A stretch of 64,000 nt of DNA from Schlesneria paludicola DSM 18645 (GTDB lineage: Bacteria; Planctomycetota; Planctomycetia; Planctomycetales; Planctomycetaceae), in contig NZ_JH636435.1 of NCBI RefSeq assembly GCF_000255655.1, positions 870,209 to 934,208 of the forward strand, read 5' to 3'. Below the pieces are notes generated by a model that worked only from the letters and a program-made list of their open reading frames with translations, did no database searches and had not been told where the DNA came from. Position numbers and translations under genes: made by a program. This document shows positions 58,920 to 64,000 of this stretch, in pieces; positions within the stretch are counted from its first letter, which is position 1; every line of letters begins with the position of its first letter.

Positions 58920-60710
58920 CTAATTGTGGCCAATGTTCACACGGACATCGCGCGCTGCGCGTAACCTGATCCACAGTCGCTGATCTGCGGAATCGTACCA
59001 CCAGGCGTTTTCTTCGGATTCCCACTCAGCCCCGTTATCGCAGTGCTTCAAGCGTTCCTGATCGGCCGTCACATCCCCAGGTTCTTCAAGTTGCCAGATT
59101 CTGAGGATCGTGTCTCGTGCGGGTCCCGCCTCGAGTCGAACGACAGTGGCCTGGTCCGCGCGACTGACCTGAACAATACTTCGATCTCGAAAGGCGCTGG
59201 GCGGGAACTGCGCCGTATCCCAAACGATGGCCCTTGACGCTTCCGAACCGGGATAGATGTCCAACGTTCGCCACCCACGCGACGAGCGACTGCCATGCTT
59301 GACCGCATCATTCACGACATCGAGCGGAATGATCGACCCCACTTTGACGAACAACGGACTGCGGTCTTCGGGAACGTCAATCGTGGTCATCTGGCCACCC
59401 TCAAATTGTGCACGATTGTTCCAATAGTCGAGCCATTCCCCTTTCGGAAAAACGATCTCGCGTCGCGATTCTGGCCCCGTCATCACGGCTGCCAGCAATG
59501 CGTCGCCAAGCAGGTACTGATGTTTGCCTGGCCCGGCATGCATCAGTTTTCCCTCGCGGAAACTGGCCTGCAGTTGTTGCGAGTAGAAGAAGGGGACAAG
59601 CTCTTGATGCAGCCACATGTATCGCCGAAAGATTTCGAAGAATTCGGGATCGAATTTCCAGGGCCGATGTTCATTGTGGCCGCCAATCAGGAAGAACGGA
59701 GTCAACGCATTCCACTGCGCCCATCTCAAATACAACAGCCGCGGCATTGTTCCCGGATTCTTTGGGTCGCCTTGGTAGCCACCCGTGTCCGAACTGACAG
59801 ATGGATAATTCAAGGTTAGTGCGCGGAACGCGCTGCGGACCGCTTCATCCAACCCTTTGTCACTCCAGGAATGTCGCTGATCACCAACCCATGTCAAAGG
59901 CGCCGCATCAAACGGCGCGTGTGCTTGGTCATTTCGCGTGTTCGCAATGTCGACCGACCGAACCATGGTGACAAAGTCACTTCGGCAGGCGCGGCTGTAG
60001 TGCAGTGTGTCACGATAGTAAAGATCCAGGTAGTCTCGCAGCGTCAATGTCCCACGCAGCGTCTGGCGTTTTGAAAGCACGAATGTTTCGGCCGACCCGT
60101 CCATTTTCCAGCCGTCAACACCCAGCGATAGCGTGCGATCCATGATCCGATGCCACCATTCGACCGCGTCTGGATTTGTATAGTCGATGAGTGAGCCGCT
60201 GCCCTTCCACCATTTCGTCGGCACACCATCATTGACGAAATAACCTTTCGACTTTCCAAGCGCATAAAGATCTTCGTCGTCTCCGGGGGCATCGGCCAGA
60301 CTTTCACGCGTGTTGATAAAATTTGTCATCCAAAGCACGAGCCGCACATTGCGCTGATGCAGGGTGTCAATCATCTGTTTCGGGTTGGGATACCGCTGTT
60401 CGTCAAAACGAAAGTTGTTGTAGCGAGTTGACCAGGGGCTATCGATCAGAATGGCGCCCAAGGGCAGATCATGATCGCGGCAACCGTCCACCAAATCCCA
60501 AACCGCCTCCGCGTTGTTGACGTCGTCTTCCCACATCCAGGGCCGCATGGACCAGGGCGGCGCCACGGCTGGGCTACTGGTATCGAAACTGTTTTCGAAA
60601 AGCCCAGGCGAGGGACTGGCATCTTGAGCCATCCCACCCGAGGAATCGAGAGACACGAACGTCATCGTGACGAATGTGATCCATGCGGCACTCGTCGTTC
60701 GTGCTCTCAT
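58920..60710 (-). CDS. Secreted glycoside hydrolase family 31 protein
   Basis: 596 residues. Signal peptide TTSAAWITFVTMTFVSLDSS. The GH31 (beta/alpha)8 barrel is seen with WKMDG (nucleophile Asp204) and SSDTGGYQGDP (acid/base Asp308), and the trailing RPWKFDPEFFEIFRRYMWLHQ motif. The C-terminal beta domains are present (WLDYWNNRAQFEGG). Most GH31 enzymes (alpha-glucosidase, alpha-xylosidase) are over 700 residues; this one lacks most of the N-terminal beta-sandwich. Specificity unknown. It is 68 bases upstream of nothing coding on its own strand, and follows the PQQ propeller gene by 68 bases, a likely operon. Confidence 0.85.
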   Translation of the reverse strand: MRARTTSAAWITFVTMTFVSLDSSGGMAQDASPSPGLFENSFDTSSPAVAPPWSMRPWMWEDDVNNAEAVWDLVDGCRDHDLPLGAILIDSPWSTRYNNFRFDEQRYPNPKQMIDTLHQRNVRLVLWMTNFINTRESLADAPGDDEDLYALGKSKGYFVNDGVPTKWWKGSGSLIDYTNPDAVEWWHRIMDRTLSLGVDGWKMDGSAETFVLSKRQTLRGTLTLRDYLDLYYRDTLHYSRACRSDFVTMVRSVDIANTRNDQAHAPFDAAPLTWVGDQRHSWSDKGLDEAVRSAFRALTLNYPSVSSDTGGYQGDPKNPGTMPRLLYLRWAQWNALTPFFLIGGHNEHRPWKFDPEFFEIFRRYMWLHQELVPFFYSQQLQASFREGKLMHAGPGKHQYLLGDALLAAVMTGPESRREIVFPKGEWLDYWNNRAQFEGGQMTTIDVPEDRSPLFVKVGSIIPLDVVNDAVKHGSRSSRGWRTLDIYPGSEASRAIVWDTAQFPPSAFRDRSIVQVSRADQATVVRLEAGPARDTILRIWQLEEPGDVTADQERLKHCDNGAEWESEENAWWYDSADQRLWIRLRAARDVRVNIGHN

Positions 60711-60778
60711 ACAACCGACCTTTGCGGAGAGGGAAATGCGTCACACTGCACACCGGCGATTGTCGGCCCGAAGCCAGT

Positions 60779-62083
60779 TCACTTTGCCAGATCAACACAC
60801 ACGATTTCACGATCATTGCGGACGAACATTTTTCGATTCGCGAATGCCGGTGCACACCAGACGACGTCGCGGCCAAATGCCGTGTTTGTCGGTTCGAGGA
60901 CATGCATCCGTGACAATTCGGTGAACGCCTTGGGCGACAGTTGTCCGAGAATCAGATCGCCCGTTTCGGCGAACATCCAAAAGCGATCGGTCTCGCCCGC
61001 ACGCACCAGAAAGACGGTTCCACTTCCGACCTTTCGATCACCCAGCGGCTTCGGTGTTGACCACAGGGCCTGTCCGCTGGGTAATTCGAAACAGCGCAAA
61101 TCACCGGCCTGATCGAATCCATAAATCAGCCCATCCATCAGGAACGGCTGAACATTGATGGACGAAAGACCGCGTTTGGCCTGATCGCGCCACAGTGTCT
61201 TGGCTTCCGGCTTATCAGTCGCCATTTCAATCAGAATGTTGCGATTGTTAAAGCCACCGGCGAACAAATAATTCTTCGAGCGAATGGGCGTCATGATGAT
61301 GGAGCCATTGTCCGCTTGATACGCCTGCGACCAAAGGGGCTTTCCCGTTTCCGGATCGACCGAGTAAATGGCATCAGGGCTACAAAGAATCAACTGTCGC
61401 ACAGCGGCCTGTTCAATCAGCAGCGGCGGCGAATAACCCTGTTCAGTCGCGGTTCCGGTCCGCCAGATTTCCTCGCCGGTGTCTTTGTTCAGCGCGACAC
61501 AGTGCGATCCCTCGCCGCCTGCAATCACGATCAGCTTTTTCCCATCGATCAGCGGCTGACTGGCGTATCCCCACAGAGCCGACTTCGTCTTGTAGACGTC
61601 TTTCAGGTTCTTCTTCCAAACATAATCGCCGGATTGCGTTTTCAAACAAGCCAGGAATCCTTCCGCCCCCTGCACGTAGACTTGATCGCCATGCACCAGC
61701 GGCGTCGAGCGAGGCCCGGCGGGATAGGAAATTCCATAAGTTTCCGGCCACTTCTGCGACCACAGTTCTTTGCCGGTCGTTTCGTCGAGACACAGAATAC
61801 GCTCGGTTCCTGTCGCCTGCTTGCGATCGAAGTTATCCGTCTTCACGTTCTCGTTCGTCATAAAGTCTGTGACATAGACTTTTCCATTCGCGACGGCGGG
61901 CCCCGAGTAGCCCCCTGCAACGGGAATTCGCCACAAGTATTTCGGGGACGCCGGTAGCGTTTCGAGCAACCCGGTTTCGCGCCAGACATTGTCCCGATGG
62001 GGTCCCATCCATTGCGGCCAGTCGTCGGCGCTCGCCGTGGAAGCCCAGGCAACTGATAGAACCAATAGCATGCGAACGTTCAT
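60779..62083 (-). CDS. Secreted PQQ-like beta-propeller repeat protein
   Basis: 434 residues from the ATG at 62083, preceded by GAGGT eight bases upstream; the open frame to 62173 is not used. Signal peptide MLLVLSVAWASTASA. The mature start DDWPQWMGPHRDNVWRETG is typical of planctomycete PQQ-like proteins. Blades follow (LCLDETTGKELWSQKW, VALNKDTGEEIWRTG, YSVDPETGKPLWSQAY). It lies upstream of the GH31 gene on the same strand, suggesting a shared sugar-related role, although the link is by position only. Confidence 0.88.
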   Translation of the reverse strand: MNVRMLLVLSVAWASTASADDWPQWMGPHRDNVWRETGLLETLPASPKYLWRIPVAGGYSGPAVANGKVYVTDFMTNENVKTDNFDRKQATGTERILCLDETTGKELWSQKWPETYGISYPAGPRSTPLVHGDQVYVQGAEGFLACLKTQSGDYVWKKNLKDVYKTKSALWGYASQPLIDGKKLIVIAGGEGSHCVALNKDTGEEIWRTGTATEQGYSPPLLIEQAAVRQLILCSPDAIYSVDPETGKPLWSQAYQADNGSIIMTPIRSKNYLFAGGFNNRNILIEMATDKPEAKTLWRDQAKRGLSSINVQPFLMDGLIYGFDQAGDLRCFELPSGQALWSTPKPLGDRKVGSGTVFLVRAGETDRFWMFAETGDLILGQLSPKAFTELSRMHVLEPTNTAFGRDVVWCAPAFANRKMFVRNDREIVCVDLAK

Positions 62084-62182
62084 TGAAAGTACCTCATCGA
62101 AATGAGTGTTCGAAGTTCTGCGGAACGTGACAGAGGCAGACTGCCACACACGAAACAATCCTGATCGCATCAACGTCGCTCG

Positions 62183-63451
62183 TCACACCGTCGACAACTG
62201 CCGAAGCGCCGTCAACAGACGTTCAACTTCCCCGACAGTGTTGTAATGCATCAGACCGACGCGTACGACGCCGTCAGGTTCAAACCCGAACGTCTCGGAA
62301 ATCTGCAACGCATAGAAGTTGCCATTTCCAACGAACAAGCCGAGTTTCCCCAGCCCCCCCGCGATCTCGGCTGGCGACAATCGTTTGTGAACGAAGCTGA
62401 CGGTCGGCGTCCGTTCGTTCAAACGGGCCATGTCGGTCAACCCAAGGATCTTGATCTCCGGAATCGTGAGAAGACCCGCAATCAGTGCGGCAGAAAGCGT
62501 TTGTTCGTATTGAGCGATCGCTTCATACGCCGCGCACCAGGCCCGCTTCCGGTTGGGCGACGTCGGAACGACGTGCCGACCAAGATCGGCGAGATATTCC
62601 AGCGCGGCTGCGGTTCCGGCAATTCCTTCAAAATTCTGAGTGCCCGTCATCCAGCGGCCAGGCAGCGACTCGGTCACAGGTCGAAGTTTGTAGGGTGTCA
62701 TCGAAGTCAATAACTCAGAGCGCCCCCAAAGCACACCGACGTGAGGTCCAAAAAACTTATAAGCCGAGCACGCGAGAAAATCGCAGCCCCATTCAGACAC
62801 CTGCGGTAAGGCGTGCGGCGCATAGTGCACCGCATCGAGAAAGACCAGAGCCCCAACCGCGTGGGCCGCCTGGCAGATCTCTCGCACCGGATTGATTGTC
62901 CCAACGAGATTTGACGCACAGCCCACCGCGACCAGGCGGGTTCGCGGCGAAAGCTTTGAAGAAAGGTCACGCAGATCAAGCGTGCAATTGGACCGATCAA
63001 AGTCGACGTAGTGGACAGTGACACCTGCATCGCGCGCGGCCAGCACCCATGGAGTGACGTTGCCATCATGGTCGAGCCGCGTGACGATGATCTCGTCGCC
63101 TTCACGCCATGTGCGGCTGATGGCACGACTGAGTGCGAACGTCAGTGTTGTCATGTTCGCGCCGAACACAATGGATTCGGGGCAATCGCTACCCACGAAC
63201 TCGGCGACCATCGCGTGGGCGGCCTCCAACAGGGCGTCACTCTCGTGAGCCGTTGCGTAGAGGCCTCCGCGATTGGCGTTCGTGTTCGACAGATAGAAGC
63301 CAATCGCATCGATGACTCGCTGCGGAACCTGGCTTCCTCCAGGCCCGTCAAAGAACGCAACAGGTTGATTCGCAACCTGGCGTTTCAACGCGGGAAACTG
63401 CGCGCGACACCAGTCAACCGGGAATTCCGAGGCCGTGGGCATCCGTGTCAT
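62183..63451 (-). CDS. Cysteine-desulfurase-like class V aminotransferase (TIGR01976-type)
   Basis: 422 residues from the ATG at 63451. The open frame runs to 63847, but that part overlaps the DUF1501 gene and is not protein-like. PLP-binding fold with FFDGPGGSQVPQRVIDAIGF, VFGANMTTLTFALSRAI, DEIIVTRLDHDGNVTPW, the Asp before the lysine (FLDAVHYAPH) and the likely PLP lysine in ACSAYKFFGPHVG. The group resembles SufS but lacks the Suf operon context and its catalytic Cys loop is not obvious, so desulfurase activity is uncertain. 99 bases separate it from the PQQ gene on the same strand. Confidence 0.88.
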   Translation of the reverse strand: MTRMPTASEFPVDWCRAQFPALKRQVANQPVAFFDGPGGSQVPQRVIDAIGFYLSNTNANRGGLYATAHESDALLEAAHAMVAEFVGSDCPESIVFGANMTTLTFALSRAISRTWREGDEIIVTRLDHDGNVTPWVLAARDAGVTVHYVDFDRSNCTLDLRDLSSKLSPRTRLVAVGCASNLVGTINPVREICQAAHAVGALVFLDAVHYAPHALPQVSEWGCDFLACSAYKFFGPHVGVLWGRSELLTSMTPYKLRPVTESLPGRWMTGTQNFEGIAGTAAALEYLADLGRHVVPTSPNRKRAWCAAYEAIAQYEQTLSAALIAGLLTIPEIKILGLTDMARLNERTPTVSFVHKRLSPAEIAGGLGKLGLFVGNGNFYALQISETFGFEPDGVVRVGLMHYNTVGEVERLLTALRQLSTV

Positions 63452-63650
63452 CCAAGGAAGAAGATTGGTCGTGAATCCATTGTGACGGACGATAATATGC
63501 GGAACGTCTTTTTGCCATGTTGCAACGCGGCAAGTCGGGTGGCGATTGAATCCCGCGTCATCGGCAGCCATCTGCAACGAACGTTTTCGTCGCCTTGCGG
63601 CAATGCTGTCAGGGACTTCTTGTTTGGCTTTTGAGTGCCACCGGCCAATC

Positions 63651-64000
63651 TCAACTGTAGAGTTCGGCGATCGGTTGTCCGGTTGCCAATGGCCAGGGAC
63701 GCCCGGTGGCATCCAGATAGTGTCCGGTGGGATCAACGCCCAACGAAGAGAACATCGTGGCCGCGACGTCGCCCGGAGTGAGGGGCGTTGATTCCGGATA
63801 GGCGGCGATGCGATCTGACGCACCGACAACATGTCCACGCCGCACACCGGCCCCCGCCATCACAATCGAATAAACCGACGCCCAATGTTTTCGCCCCGGT
63901 GACGTGCCCGCAAAACTGGCTTCCCGAGCGATACGCGGCGCCCGACCAAACTCGCCCATACAAACGACCAGCGTCGAATCGAGCAGGCCTCGTTCTTCCA
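63651..64000 (-). CDS. DUF1501-domain protein, C-terminal part (5' end outside window)
   Basis: About 116 residues are visible; the frame stays open to the window's right edge, so only the end of the protein is seen. The final region LLDSTLVVCMGEFGRAPR, then KHWASVYSIVMAGAGVRRGH, VVGASDRIAAYPESTPLTPG and DVAATMFSSLGVDPTGHYLD is the classic DUF1501 C-terminus with its M-G-E-F-G-R motif. DUF1501 proteins are alkaline-phosphatase-superfamily members, usually secreted and usually paired with DUF1549/DUF1553 proteins in planctomycetes. The partner would be to the right. Confidence 0.9.
   Translation of the reverse strand, partial: EERGLLDSTLVVCMGEFGRAPRIAREASFAGTSPGRKHWASVYSIVMAGAGVRRGHVVGASDRIAAYPESTPLTPGDVAATMFSSLGVDPTGHYLDATGRPWPLATGQPIAELYS

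Noticed and set aside
63452-63847. N-terminal extension of the cysteine-desulfurase-like gene
   Set aside because: It would overlap the DUF1501 end at 63651 and is not like the family. The ATG at 63451 matches the usual N-terminus.

Overview
The window looks like a chromosome segment of a planctomycete (Planctomycetota), probably of the Schlesneria/Planctomicrobium/Gimesia type. Family-level clues are a PVC-type heme-binding cytochrome, a secreted DUF1080–ThuA protein, a DUF1501 protein at the right edge, three secreted PQQ-like beta-propeller proteins, a tandem double UvrA, and many short intergenic palindromic repeats. Genus and species are inference. I see no phage, integrase, insertion-sequence transposase, CRISPR array, rRNA or tRNA gene.

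Layout. 1–6.3 kb: a self-sufficient P450–reductase fusion cut by the left edge, a LOG-family protein, a STAS protein and an SMP-30-like secreted protein. 6.6–13.5 kb: acs, then a BlaI repressor and an M56 (BlaR1-like) membrane protease carrying about six Ig-like/carboxypeptidase-regulatory modules. 13.8–25.4 kb: a small basic ORF, a 2501-residue double UvrA with an unexplained duplicated C-terminal domain, a TolQ-like/ExbD-like/ExbD-like trio, and an AI-2E-type permease. 25.6–34.8 kb: inositol-3-phosphate synthase (minus), an ExbB-like channel, a DUF1080–ThuA protein, a large PVC cytochrome and an orphan sugar-type ABC permease. 34.8–46.3 kb: a PQQ propeller protein, an S1-domain protein, a His-rich TPR protein, an Adk-like kinase, a YdjC/HpnK deacetylase overlapping a GT2 glycosyltransferase, and a 1199-residue membrane protein I do not recognise. 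46.6–54.4 kb: a MutL-type ASKHA protein with a small partner, an LplT–PlsC–acyl-ACP synthetase fusion and a GlmU-like protein. 54.9–64 kb: xseA, a PQQ propeller, an iron alcohol dehydrogenase, a GH31 glycosidase, another PQQ propeller, a cysteine-desulfurase-like protein and the end of a DUF1501 protein.

Most genes are housekeeping or lifestyle genes in short transcription units. Secreted sugar-related enzymes (DUF1080–ThuA, GH31, SMP-30-like) and periplasmic propellers or cytochromes fit a polymer-degrading aquatic planctomycete. The least explained material is in three places: the intergenic repeats (at least five families, two of them MITE- or REPIN-like and one a candidate structured RNA), the UvrA C-terminal duplication, and a few orphan proteins (the 1199-residue membrane protein, the TolQ/ExbD trio, the MutL pair).
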